Below, piece after piece: positions 33,060 to 45,100 of a DNA stretch of 64,000 bases (position 1 is the stretch's first letter; every line of letters starts with the position of its first letter). Origin of the DNA: Anarhynchus alexandrinus (taxonomy: Eukaryota; Chordata; Aves; Charadriiformes; Charadriidae); contig VUYV01000068.1 in assembly GCA_008711295.1 (NCBI GenBank), forward strand, positions 2,709,721 through 2,773,720. Reading direction: 5' to 3'. Position numbers and translations under genes: made by a program. Below the pieces are notes generated by a model. The model was given only the letters and a program-made list of their open reading frames with translations, had not been told where the DNA came from and searched no databases.

Positions 33060-33223
33060 CGTTTCTACCTCGGACTGTCGCTTCCGTGCTGTGCTGACAC
33101 GCGGCAGCGCTTTGACTCCACGGCTGCCGACTACCGAACACGTACGGTGTAAGGAACGGCATGGAGCCAGGGCAGCGACGTCGCGTTAGCAGGGGTTGTG
33201 TCGCTAAAGCAGCTGTGCAGACC
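33060..33223. promoter_or_regulatory. isolated CpG-dense patch
   Basis: About 19 CpG dinucleotides fall within roughly 164 bp, including CACGCGGCAGCGC, ACACGTACGG and GCGACGTCGCG, while flanking DNA is CpG-poor. It lies between the convergent genes, away from any recognised promoter. It could be a small orphan CpG island, an unrecognised non-coding RNA promoter, or a remnant of a mobile element. Confidence 0.4.
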
Positions 33224-36200
33224 GGCTGTGTTAAACATCAGCCTTTTCTTTCTAATTCAAAGGCAGCAGGGGAGGGGGGTACGCATGCTGGAAAGATGAG
33301 TTAGAAGGGATCACCTGGCGCCTCTCCCTCTGCATGCCCAAACTCGGAACTTTCCTCTGCCTCCTCAAACCCGCTGTTCCCCTTAAACTCCTCCTTCTAA
33401 CAGACTGTGCTGGTTGGCCTCACCTGTACGGGATCAAATTAATCTCTGGCATAAATCTGAGTTTTGCTATCTCTAATCTCACCCCAGACCATGGGGTCAA
33501 CTTATTTTTTATTTCAGTTGCCTGAAATGCCAGGCAAAGAATCGGCGTACAACTAGAAGAAAAATCCAGGTTGCAAAAGCTAAGTCCGAGAGACCTGCAA
33601 TTTGTTTTCCATCAAATGAGCAACTCCCTTTCATAGAGAGGTGTGAATTGTTCAGCAGTCACGTTTTGCATACACCTTGACACAGATTAATTGGAGAACA
33701 AGACCACAAAGTTACTTTGACACCAAGTGGGTTGGGGTTCTGGACAGATGAACCTAGTGTACTGGGCTTTGCTTTTCGGTTTCTAGGCTTTTTTTGGTAA
33801 CTAGTGAAAATAGAACAAAATACTCTGTGTGAAGTCCAGAGCACACTGTAAATACTTGGAGTGAAAGCATTTGCCTGCTTCTTTATTTTAGAAACAGAGT
33901 TGCCAGGCTGGGAGCAAACTGTATGGGCCCAGTAACTTCCCTTCCCTAGTAAAACTTCCAAGACCAGCTCGACTCTGAAGTCTGTTCAAGGAGCTTGGAG
34001 ACCAAATTGCACTCATCTCTCCCCTCTTTGTTTATCCAATCAGGTCCTGCACATCGTGACCCTACAGGACGGCGTTACGGTCCTTTCCCACTAGGTTCTT
34101 CATCCAGGTCCCCCAGGCGTTCAAGGGTTGTTGCAGTTACATCAAATGAGCGCTTCTGCAGAGTGATGTTTTTGTGGATGATTTTTTTTGCACTACACAT
34201 CGTGTGGACCACCTTGACATCTAATATAAGCAATTATTACTTCAGAAGAATGATACAAAAGGGATTTACCACTTAAGGCCTTTTCGTGATACCTAACAAC
34301 TGCTGTTCACCAGACCCATCAGTGTGGAAGAGTTTAAAAAAAACCCAAAACACCAAAAAACTCTCCAGACCCCGTCAAAGGCCCCTCTTTGACAGCAATC
34401 CAGAGTTGAGGAATGTTACAGCCATTCCAGTGGGAGCAGTGGGTGTGGTGATGCTGATACCTATTTCGGGTCCATACAAACCTGACGGGCAGCACTAATG
34501 GGGCAAAGCAGGCAACACCTTCACAGTGATTGCAATTATAGCATAGGCTTCAGAAACAATTACCCTGTTCCATCTGAGATTTGCAAAGTAGCAGGAAGGA
34601 TCAGCAAAGTAATACTATAAAAGTGAACTGAAAGGCTAACTCTGTGTTGTCACCTCTTCCAGACTGACCAAGAACCTGTGGGATGATTTGGATGCGGTCT
34701 AAATCCATGGAATGAAGGAAGCAAAGGGAAGTGTAGGGCAGGAAACTTCTCCAGGGCTAGACTGCTGAAGACACAGAGCCATCTCTCAAAAGAAGAGGAA
34801 GAGACCCCTTTTGTACAAAGTACACAAAATTCTTCACTGTGCCCCAACAGTGGGATGATGATTCGGGGGCTTTTCCAGTTCATAATGCTTCTGGAAACAA
34901 AGGTAGGTTTGGGAAGAACTGTTACAAGAAGGAATTTGTACCAAGTAGCACTGGTGATAGGCTTGCATTTGAGCAGATGATTACGTGATCTGTCTGTGCA
35001 AAATATCCTAGTTAATGACAGGCCAAATATATATGTGTGTGTGTTTTGAGCTTAGAGTTCGTTGCTTTTGTGAAAAGTTGCTAACAGTCCTTTGACACTT
35101 GAATGTTCTCAAACAGATCGAGATGAGCTCTTGTTTTACAAACAACTAATCTTACATCAGTCCTAGCAACAAGAAAGTACCATGGCAAAGTCCACAACAG
35201 GGATGGATGGAAGACTTCATATTCCATCTAAGCCTCCATGACTTTTCTCAAGTCAGTCTTAATAATGATTTGTCTGAATTTCACATTGGTTCCTGGACTA
35301 TAGCAGAGCTTCAGATTCTCCATTTACCCCCTCTAGGCTCCTCTGTGCAGGCTGGGCTGCTATGTTTTATCCAGTTCTCTCTTACCTTCAGCGTGACTTG
35401 GTTTTGACTCATACTGGCCTATATGGAGCAAGGAACCTGTGCTGACAAAGTCCCACAGCCCTTACTTCAGGGTGGAACGATGCTTGGCATGCTTTCATTT
35501 CTAGTTTGGAAAAGTGCATTTGAACAAGAACCAAGTCACTGGTAATGCAGAACATGGACTTAATCAGCAGGAGTGCGAACTCCACTTTGCAGTTTCATCA
35601 CCCCCTTACCTGTGCTGTGCGTCGGTGTCTGATTAGGGAAGGGGAAGCTCCTATTTGAGGAGCTAATGATGCCTCATGAGTGCTGAGGTTGTTAAAGCAC
35701 TTTGCAATCCTTGCATGGAAAGTAGCACAGATGCGCAGAATTATCAGTGCAGCATAATCCCCCACTCATCACTAAAATCAGCTCCAGGACTAGGGGACTA
35801 AGACATGTAAGACTGAGATATTGGAGCCTTCTTTCACTACTCACCAGCTCAAGACAGACTGCTAATTAAATGTTAGAAGGAAAAAACCTCTTTGGCCAAA
35901 AAAACCCACAAACCCACAAAAGCCACAGAAGTGTAGCTGGAGGTAAACAATGGGAATGTTATTTTGAGTTGCTGTCCTTAATGTCAGTTTGGAAACAGCT
36001 ACATTATTTTTCTCTAGGAATTATCTGAAGAAAACAAAGTTGTACCCATTAGGGATACTGTGACTTCTATAAATTGGGATTCTCGGACTACCTTGTAAAC
36101 ATATAAGGGTTGGGGCAGAGAACAGAAATGGAAAACTGAGATGAGACTTCTTTAAATTGTACCCTAGTGTCAAGTGCACAAATGGGCTGAAGCAAAAAGT

Positions 36201-36724
36201 GGCAGAGTTTCTGCAAGCCCTTAAAGTGTTTTTCAACTGAGACAACAGCAGTGGAAACCATGTCACAGTGGCTTCTAAGCTCTAGTGAGTGTTGTATTAC
36301 ACACTGGGAAAAGAAATGTTTTCCAAGAATAGGTCGTGGCACGACAGACATTTCTTGAAAGAAGTACTGTGCATAGGAGGTGGTCAGTATGCCTTGCTGA
36401 TGGTCTCAGTTCTTTGAAACAAAGTTTGCATACCATAAATAAGTAATTTTCAGTTTTCAGAAGTATGTGTGAATGAAAATTCAGTTCAGCAGGAGAGAAA
36501 TAAGCCTTGCTGCTCCCTTGTCTACTTCAGCTTCAAATCGAAACTGAATTTTTTCCCCCCAGAAAAAATTAGAGATGTCCCTCTGTGACCTGGTTGGCAT
36601 TTCCACTGCATTTTAGCTACTGCTGAGCTTAAAATCTCTTACCTAGATTGTCTCAAGGCTACAAAAAAAACTCAACCCAAGCAACCCAAATGTGCTATTG
36701 TTTCACAAGCAATTGCACAACTAA

Positions 36725-36747
36725 CACACACACACACACGCACACAC
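36725..36747. repeat. (CA)n microsatellite
   Basis: This is a short run of CA dinucleotides with one CG interruption, just beyond the candidate PGBD5 polyadenylation site. Confidence 0.9.
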
Positions 36748-36794
36748 TAACTAGTTGTCTTGCTCTACTTTGAGACTAACCACCCCCTTTTTTT

Positions 36795-39700
36795 TTTCCC
36801 TTTAACTAGGGAGAAACTTTATTGTTACAAGCAGGTGGGAAATGAAATCTGAGTAAGCCAGTTTGCAGTAAAGGAAATGCTACGGAAGCTGAGCTGCAGT
36901 TAATAAACTTTTGCCTTTTAAAGATGATTCAATTTCTTCCTTAATTACTTTGCCTCATTTGTAGTAACATAGAGAAAGTGCAAGATGCTTTTTCAACAAG
37001 GAGAAATCTTAACTTTCCCCAACTCTATCCACTCCCAGTCAATACATGGAGATGATGAGGTGGAATAGTCCTCTGTGGATACAGACTATGCTTTGGTGGC
37101 TTTTGCTTGGTGGCTTCAAGAGCCAAAATTCAGGCATTTTGTACATATAAATATATATAAATATTTTTGCTTACTTATGGAATGTTTGTGCATATGTAGG
37201 GCACCAGTTCAAAACGATGAGGGATGGTTAAGGCCAAGAAAATGAAATTCATTGCAAAGCTATAATTTTGTTTTCATTTTTCTCCTTCACATAGGAGACT
37301 AAAGCATCTTCCCTGTAATAGTCAGCCACTGCGTAATCCCCCGTCAACACCAATTCTAGGGAAAACTACTCAGGACCCAGTCCCTGAGGCAAAAAGCTAG
37401 GACCTTATGATTTTAGCTCAAGTAATCCACATAATTAACAGCATAAATTAGTGGAAAATTAAACATTCCAAGGCCTTGGACCTACTGCCACCTATAAAAG
37501 AAAAGTCATTTTCTGTACGGGATGGCCTAGATCCAAGTGTTAAACATACATAGCAATGTAACAATTGGCCAAGGGCTCCAGATCTATCTCAGGGGGCTAC
37601 AACATAGCTGGAGAGTGCTGTGCTTACTCCTCGGAAGTGCCAAGTGGCTCCGAGGAGGTCCTGCAAACCTCCCCAGCTCTGCTGGAGGCATGTGCACCTT
37701 GCAAATGCTCTGGCATTGCAGAGGCATGCCAGGAAGCTGGGCTCCCAGCAGCTGCTGGTCATTCCAGCTGTCCTATCAGCAAAGTTCCAGCCAGACCTTT
37801 CCATACTGCCCCAATTTTGACTACCGTATAAATTTACAGGACATAATGAACTTGTAGCTACTCTTCCTGTTGCAGTTAGAGGCTGGCATTGTCTGAAGCT
37901 GGGAGCAATAAGAACACCATTTGCCTTCAGGCACGCTCTGCGGAATTCCCTCAAAAAAGGAAACTGTGGGCTTATATTGCTGAAGATTTCTTTTTCATGC
38001 CTCACGCTAGCTCTTCTCCTTCTTTGAATACTTACAAGCCTGACACAAACCAGCTGCCACACACACTCAATCTGTAGAGGGGTGGTCTCAGTTCTCTGCA
38101 ACACCGAGAAGTTTTGAACTCATCCTTGGGCTCCTACGCAGCTTGGCATTGCCAATGGCCAGAGTGGTACAAATCCTCTCCTTCCTGTTGAGGCTAGGAG
38201 GCCTCAGTGCACAAGGTTTTTGTCCTTTCTCCCATGTTTCCTGGGTGGAGACCTTGTGGACTGAGAAGTGAAAAGGGATGCTTAGGACACCCACAGCTGG
38301 CAGGCAGAGCAGGACGTGTGGGACAGTCTCCAGGCTGTATTGTAAGCAGAACCACCATGGAGTTGCCCATCCCCTTACTTTCCCTGCAACCAGCTGAGCT
38401 CTGCCTCTAAATCTGCTCCAAAAAAAATAAGACTTTGGTGGAAATAGAAAGATATCAGTGCAAGGATGGTCTTTGGGCTAGTCTGTAATTTACTAGCCCC
38501 TGCTGGAGTCTTCCTCTGTTATGATTTCCATGCTATGCATTCGCACATCACATGATGAAATCTGGAGAGTTCTCAAATTCATGCTGGTTACTCTCTATTG
38601 TCTCTTGCCAGATAGATACATATAAGCGGTGAGGCTTACACTGATAAGGAGACCACTCACTCACTCCCTCCATTCCTCTTGAATCAACCCAAGTCATTTT
38701 TTGGTAAAACGTTTCAGGCTTGGGGACTGAAAACCAGCTGGACCTCTAAGCAACACGTTTTCTGCCCTGTAAGTTAATGCGATTCTGTTTGTGTCCATCA
38801 CTGCTAACCTTTAGAATACACAGCTTTTTGCTGATTGAGTTGTGGACTGAAATCAATAATGCATAGAGGGCAGGGTAGTATTTTACCTCAGTATCAATTC
38901 TCCCCTGTTTCAATCATACCTCTCTCTCTCTCTCTCGGCATTGTTTTCCAAAGCTTCAGTGGCCTTCAGATTCCACCAGCACCAAAACGTGGCGTTTCAG
39001 CCATGGGCACCAGCTCATGATGATGCTTGTCCTCTACAGTGTTATTCAGAACAGGAGAACTCTTTGGGCTTCTTCTGTTTTAGTGAGGTTTAAGGTATGG
39101 TTGCAACTGGACTTCTTTCTTTTTGTAAAACACAATGCTATGTTATTTTGCTAAACATGTAATCTGCTTAATTACAATTACTGTGACAAGCCCTGAATTC
39201 TAACAAGAAGAATTCCTACAGAACACCCCGCAGTGATAATGGGAAACACACTGCTATTAGTGCCTTATTTTTTTTTCCTGCCAACTGTGTGCTGAATGAA
39301 GTTCTAAAATGGACCAAAAAAGTCTTGAGAGTTACAAAAGGAAAAGAAAGAAATAGTTGTTCCTAAAAACTTAACAGTCCATTACATTAGATTTTTAAGC
39401 AACATTTAAGATACAGTTGAAATCAAGAAAAAATATAATTGTCATACTCTGATTTCTCACCTGTACACTGACCGTGGCAGTTAAGATGTGAGGCAGTATT
39501 TACATACTGGTTTACTCACTGTCAATACTTACAGTGTTACTCACTGTTTGTATATAAAACGTTTCATCCTGGTTAAAAAAGAAAATCAGTGTAATGTATT
39601 TTCCATTTTAAATCCACTAATGTATCTGGTTTCTTCTAATTTTGCTGTGTTCTACCTGGGATCAAATTGCCTTACATTACTTTAACAAAAACAAAGAAAA

Positions 39701-40319
39701 AAAAAAAGACAGAAAGAAAAAGTCTTAACTGGTCCTCAGTTGCTGGCTGCCTGCCTGCGAAGGTTTTGTTTGTCAGTAGACTTGCTTCAGTGTTCGTGTG
39801 TCTCAGCTGCTTTGTTTAGCACACTGGGAGGACAGCAGCGATGCCTTACAGGGTGGCAGGCGCTCTCAACCACAGCCCATGGTGCAGACTTACGTCGCTC
39901 GTCCCAGAATTGAACAACTCCAAGTCAGGGATAGAGTTTTCTGTAATGCCCGCCTAGGACTGCGGAGCTATGTCAGCTAATGACAAGCTCTTAGCCCAAG
40001 AGGAACTTTACAAGATGACCCTGCGCAACAAATAGTATTGAGATGACAACTAACTTAAGTCTGTTTCTGGTGTACAGATTCCCACAGGGCATTCACATAT
40101 GCAATTTTGTGTCAGCTTTTCCACTGGCACTTTCTGCAGGACATGTTTACATCCAGCTGCTACTAGGAACAAAGTTTCCACCTCTCTAGTGGCATCACTT
40201 GGCATTTTTGGATAAGGACAGCACTGGTGGTGTCACAAGTTCCTTGCTTTGCCGTTCCAGGTGTGGTATCTTCTTCTGCTTACCCTCCACCCCCTGCCTA
40301 CGCCACCAAGAACAATGCA
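36795..40319 (-). other. PGBD5: candidate PGBD5 3'UTR, about 3.5 kb
   Basis: Going downstream from the PGBD5 stop on the minus strand, the first AATAAA I find is at 36823-36818. It is followed by an A-rich stretch and then GGGGGTGGTTAGTC, a plausible GT-rich downstream element. Signals further on, near 33.88, 33.50 and 32.60 kb, could extend the transcript. Open frames inside (for example 37589-38104 -) have no recognised product. The extent is inferred and needs transcript data. Confidence 0.4.
36818..36823 (-). promoter_or_regulatory. PGBD5: candidate PGBD5 polyadenylation signal
   Basis: This is a minus-strand AATAAA, 3.5 kb past the stop codon, with a G/T-rich stretch about 35-45 bases downstream. 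It is the nearest canonical signal to the stop that I could find. Confidence 0.4.
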
Positions 40320-40515
40320 TCAATGGGAGGGTGAGGTGTCTTCCAAGCCCAGAAGCTCCTTTACAAGTCTTTCACCAAACTGTGCGCGGCTATACCTTGT
40401 CACATGGTAGGCCTCTGACATTTTGTAGAGGATGTAGGCATTGTTTATCGCGATGCTGATGGCAAACCAGAATACTTGTTGCCAGGTCTTGTTTGGTTTG
40501 TGAGAAATGAAATAC
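40320..40515 (-). CDS. PGBD5: PGBD5 terminal coding exon
   Basis: This is the last coding exon of PGBD5, a vertebrate gene derived from a piggyBac DNA transposase and expressed mainly in brain in mammals. It starts after a good acceptor (GGCTTTTTAG|GTATTTC), supplies the last base of a split Lys, and encodes [60 protein letters not shown] and SPSH before the stop. This matches human residues 392-455 of the 455-residue form with only a few conservative changes. The family lacks the Cys-rich C-terminal domain of active piggyBac transposases, and none is seen here. The hydrophobic helix [17 protein letters not shown] is part of the transposase fold and is unlikely to be a true membrane segment. 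Confidence 0.97.
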
Positions 40516-42036
40516 CTAAAAAGCCAAGAGAGAAGGGGAAGGAAAAGCACTGTTCAGCCAAATACTCGCAGCTGGGATGCAAGAAATAACCCCAGACAAA
40601 GATTCTGCAGTCCCAAAGGGGAAGCAGGCCCGGAACTTAATACCTAGTCCAAGTACCATCTTAAGAAATTTTGTACAATGTATTTGACAGTCATTTACAG
40701 TTAAGTTGCACCATTTTGGAAATTTCTAGTAGTGTCTAAAAGAACAGACTTCCTTGCTCTCAGAAGCAAAACCTCAGCAACACTCTCACCTCCGTACCAC
40801 TCCACATAAGTAAGAGTACCGATTCAGACTCCTCCAGCTTACCTGTGACAAAAACCCACGTGATGGGAGCTGTGGATCTGAATCCCTTCAATTTGTAACT
40901 AAAAAAAGCCTCAGGCATGTTACATTACAGTTTAGAGAAGGTTGCTGATGTTTCTCCTCTTGTTTATCTCTATTGCGAGCAAAGAATGATTTCTGCTGCT
41001 GTCAACAGTAGGTGGGAGGATGAGGGGGTAGAGCCACAGTGTGCAGTGCTGGTATGTGGAGCAACTCTCCCTAAGTCAGAACTAGAAAAGACTGACATCC
41101 TTATATTTAGGTTCTGACTAATTCCAGGACTGCCAAAATATTCGCTCTTCAATCATAAGACTTCCCACTTGCCTACTTTCATTTTTTTTAGTAACCATTT
41201 AAATCTACTACCTCACCTCTTTTTCGTATTGATTTCCCCAAATCAGATCCCAACATCGGTTTCCAGCAATCACCTCCTCCTCTTTCATCTCTTCTACTGA
41301 ATTCTTGCTGCCTTGCACAGAATTGGCTTGGAAAATCCCTGCTGCTTTTCCTCTCTCCTCAATTTTTAGTTCTTGAAATCTTCTGCACCTCATCGCTAAT
41401 TCCCACAGCCAAACTTTACCACTGCTATACTTAGCTGTTTCTGTTTCTCCCTGCTACATTAAGAGATAACACTGAGGACCCCAACTGGAATTCAGGAGCC
41501 AGAAGGATCTACATTCTGCTCTCCCAGATCATCTAGATCAGCTTTACATCCATAATGGAATGTACTTTTCTTCTGGATCCAGGTAACACAAGTATCACAA
41601 GTATCAAGATTATCACAGATAATCATCTAAACACCATTTGCTGATCGGGGTGGAAAGCTGAGCTAGCCTGAGAGACTTGTGGGGCTGGTAGACCCCTGTT
41701 GAATTCTCTATTTAGCTTTCAATTTTATATGGCCAAGAACATCAGCTTGCTGGCTCCTCTTCCCCACGCATCTTAAGAGTCATTTACAAGATGCTAAGAC
41801 ATAAGTCTCAAATTTTTTTGAGTGGTGGATGGGCAGATAGAGCCAAAACAACAGTAGCAATGCAGCTCTCGTCCTTGTGCAGAGCCAGCTTCTGATCTTT
41901 GAAACAGTTTTGTCAGAGATTAATTCCATGAAAGCAGGATTGGGGCCTCAGCTGCAGCTCAACATGGAGAACTCAAACATTGCAGCAACAGAGGAGTGAA
42001 AGAAATACACACACACAGACACACATTCTTACTTAC
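40516..42036 (-). other. PGBD5: PGBD5 last intron, 1.5 kb
   Basis: On the minus strand this intron begins GTAAGTAAG, directly followed by a UG-rich stretch (ATGTGTGTCTGTGTGTGTGT), and ends with a strong pyrimidine tract and TTTTTAG. No repeats beyond the GT run were recognised. Confidence 0.95.
42006..42025. repeat. short CA/GT repeat beside a PGBD5 splice donor
   Basis: Plus-strand CACACACACAGACACACA lies about 11 bases inside the intron from the donor at 42036. In the PGBD5 transcript it reads as a UG repeat, a class of sequence bound by CELF proteins and TDP-43. Confidence 0.8.
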
Positions 42037-42142
42037 TTGCTGTATTTGTCGTCATATTTGCAGATATAGCTAAGGTGAGCAGCAAAGGCTTCAACTGCCA
42101 ACGGGCATGGAATTTCTCCGCTTTTTCTCTTAATTATAACTC
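42037..42142 (-). CDS. PGBD5: PGBD5 exon with the Asp equivalent to human D386
   Basis: This 106-bp exon starts after TTGATGCAG and ends at CAGCAA|GTAAGT. It completes a split Gly and encodes [20 protein letters not shown] then [14 protein letters not shown], with a split Lys at the end, matching human residues 356-391. The Asp codon at 42053-42051, the first of the DD pair in YDDKYS, corresponds to human D386. With D168 and D194 it is one of the three Asp reported as required for PGBD5-driven DNA transposition in human cells. The residue is retained here. Both phases agree with the neighbouring exons. Confidence 0.97.
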
Positions 42143-45100
42143 CTGCATCAATTAGAAACATGACAGTTTTAAATCCACATCATAGGTCTAGCAATTAAAA
42201 GATACGGTTTCTATGTACGGTTTATTATAAAATAAATCTCATTGACATTTTCTGCCCTAAATCTAGGAAGTTATCTGTAACAGAGACACAATACATTGAG
42301 CGAGTGGAAGGGGAAGAGTAGGGATCATTTTTCAGTTGGAAATAAAAAGGTGTTAGATGCAAATACTTTTACCATATGTTCAGAAAAAACCCCACACATT
42401 GCCATAGTCCCACAGTAGCCCCCTACAGACAGTATGAGTCTCTCTTCTGTTGGTTCACAATGAGTTGTGGTCTCCTCTAGAGCTGTGACTTGCTATTTTA
42501 TGCTTTGAGTTCTGAAGGTCCCAAGTGAGTCCTTTGAAATTAAACCCTTTGCTTAACTCCAGCCACGGAGGCCAAGAGCAACAGTACCTCCACTCCACTG
42601 GGTGCTAATTTACAAAGAAGAGAAAATACAGTAAGAAGGAGCCAACTGGCTAAAACCCAGTCAAGACAGAGGTGAGCAGTCCGATTTGCTGCTGTGGGGA
42701 GCCAGAGCTCAGATGTGGCTTAGGTGGCTCAGTAGAGGTCAGCACGCATTTCTCTGCCTGCGAGTGATGCTTCCTGCCGTGCCTGGTCGGCTGGATAGAT
42801 AATGCAGCTCCTCATGGGAGTTGATTATCCTGCCTACTGCAGAAATCTGTGGTAAGACAACAAGTCCCCTGGAGCTACCTACCAATCACTCTCTGCACAA
42901 AGATGTGGTGGCCAGAGCAGGTTACTCCAAGAACGGGCCCTGTTCCCTCACATGGTGCATCTTTGACCTGGCCTTCTCCAACACTAAATGGTATTTATGA
43001 GTCCAATGCTCTCCCAAGAAATGCCCCTAGCTCTTCTCTGATTTCTTGCTCCTGTCTTCTGTGTTTTCCCTATCCAGGGGAAGTCCCCTGCAGTAGGGAA
43101 GGATGAGTAAAGCAAATTTATAGTACTGGAATCTGTTCCCTAACTTTTGACTTTATGTCCCCCACAGGGTTTGATAGTCAGCGCTCCATGGACCACCTCT
43201 TTCTTCAAGTCTATGGCACAGTCTAATGAGTATCCCTATTCTCTCCCAGGCACAACACTATTTTTCGCCAGGTCTAGTGAAGCACAGGCATGGTTGCATC
43301 CTTTCTCAGCATTGTTTCGGTACAGGCACAATTCTGGGCTTTCTCATTTCTCAAGCCTTCAAACTCTCATTGCCTTCCTTCTGCCAACTCTTTTACAATC
43401 ATCCCTAAAATGCTCCTCACGTTTTGATTACAGACTTCACCATTTCATTCCTTCAGCTGGAAGTCTCATTCCATCCATTATCTCTGTCAAGCCCCCTGTG
43501 CTGTCCTAGCCGGCAGGCTCTATTTTGAAGCAAGACTTATGACACATACTAAATGTCATGTTACAGATTGAGCCATGCAGCAATCTATTTGGAGTCTTTA
43601 AATTCTGATTTTTCAAGAGTCCAAAATGATATCACCTCTAAATTGTTCAATACACTCTCCTTTCACCTCTGCCTCCTCAAGCTGGGTGTAAATGTAGCCC
43701 AAGGGGAGGGGGAAAAACCCAACCAAATAAATAAACCCTTCATTACATTCACATACTTATTATAGTGCTTTTTTGATCCTTTTAATGAGTCCTACAAAAA
43801 TCTGGCCAGCATGAGGTAAAAAGGGCTGATATAGCACCAGCCTACTGCATCAGTGCTGCAAAATCACTTGCCATCCCACCTGGGCAGGTCAGGAAAGAAT
43901 AAGTACGTTCGTAGTGCCAGCATTTTACAAAAAAATTCCCCTTCTTTCTCCTCTTGCTCTCCTCTCTTCTCTTTCTTCCCCCTCTCTTCCTTTGGAGGAT
44001 TTGTATTTCCTCTCCAACTTGCTTTGTATTCACAATCTTTAAAAAAGGCCTCGCAGTGGCAGCTATGTGGGTACCATACACTCCCTCTCACTTTCTATTA
44101 TATTCCACATAAAATTCCTCTGGTTTGAGAATATAAATAGCTTTATAGGCACATTATTTTTACAGCCTTTCCCAGGCTTGTTTCGTAGCCGCAGGCCACC
44201 TCTCCAGGGAAGACGACTGCCGGAGCTGGGTCACTCCTAGCTGCAGGTCTCTGTGGCAAGCGGTCCCAAGCCAGCTGACTCACCGGCACATCGGATGAGC
44301 TATTTCCCCTCCTGGTCCTCCCCCAGCATCGCTGTGTTCCCGTCCCTGGCAGCACTCCAGGGAATGCACCGCCTGCGCTGCAGCCGTGGCCTGCCTTTGC
44401 CTGCGTGCTGGAAGGGGTGCCGGCCTCCATGCTGCCACGGGGGACTGGCATCAGCTTTTTGAGTCTGGGTGGTTTTTTTTAACGTTTTGGGTTTGTTTTT
44501 TTTTAACTTTTTTAAGCTGTATGCTCGTCAAGCAAAGCTTGGGAAATACCACCCCAAATGAAACAAGCAGAAAGACAAAGGTGTACATATGTTTGCTTCC
44601 TCAAAACAGTTTTTCTAAGCCAATCTTAGGAGCTAGAATCATGGGATTTTTTTAAAATGGTGGCTCAGTAATATTAGCACTTGCATCCACCTTGGCAAAC
44701 ACTGAGCTTGCATAACATAATATAACAGAGGGGGCACTGCATGTTCCAAGTGCTGTATGGCTTTTTATCAGGACTTAGATTTGTTACGGTTCTTCATCAG
44801 AATTGCAGAGTGTCAGCATTGTACAAGGTCTAATGTTCAAGGTCTTCCCATCAGAGTCCTCTGGCCCCATCCCCATTCTCACCATACTTGGACACAACCC
44901 CCTGAATGTAGTCTTACAAAGGACACATGGAAATTTAAAGTAAAACCCCTAAGCTTCCCCGTCCCGAAACATAATTTTTACCATTATGCTTCTTGGCTAA
45001 GACTTTCCAGTTCTGGGCAAATCTCACAAGCTGATTTTTTCAGGAAACTAGATTGTCACCAGACACTCCTCACTCCAGCTTCTCCTGGGCTACGAACCAC

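Larger units (their letters stand above)
18291..36790. other. intergenic region between convergent genes, no protein gene recognised
   Basis: This interval separates the predicted 3' ends of GALNT2 (+) and PGBD5 (-). The longest open frames (23115-23618 -, 504 bp; 32755-33162 -) have no recognisable domain, and competing frames on both strands are similarly open in the GC-richer parts. It holds one CR1 copy, several homopolymer runs, an isolated CpG-dense patch near 33.1 kb, a GC-richer block at about 25.45-27.0 kb, and two stretches with enhancer-like motifs (near 19.6 and 30.1-30.4 kb). No tRNA, rRNA or small RNA gene was recognised. Confidence 0.6.
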
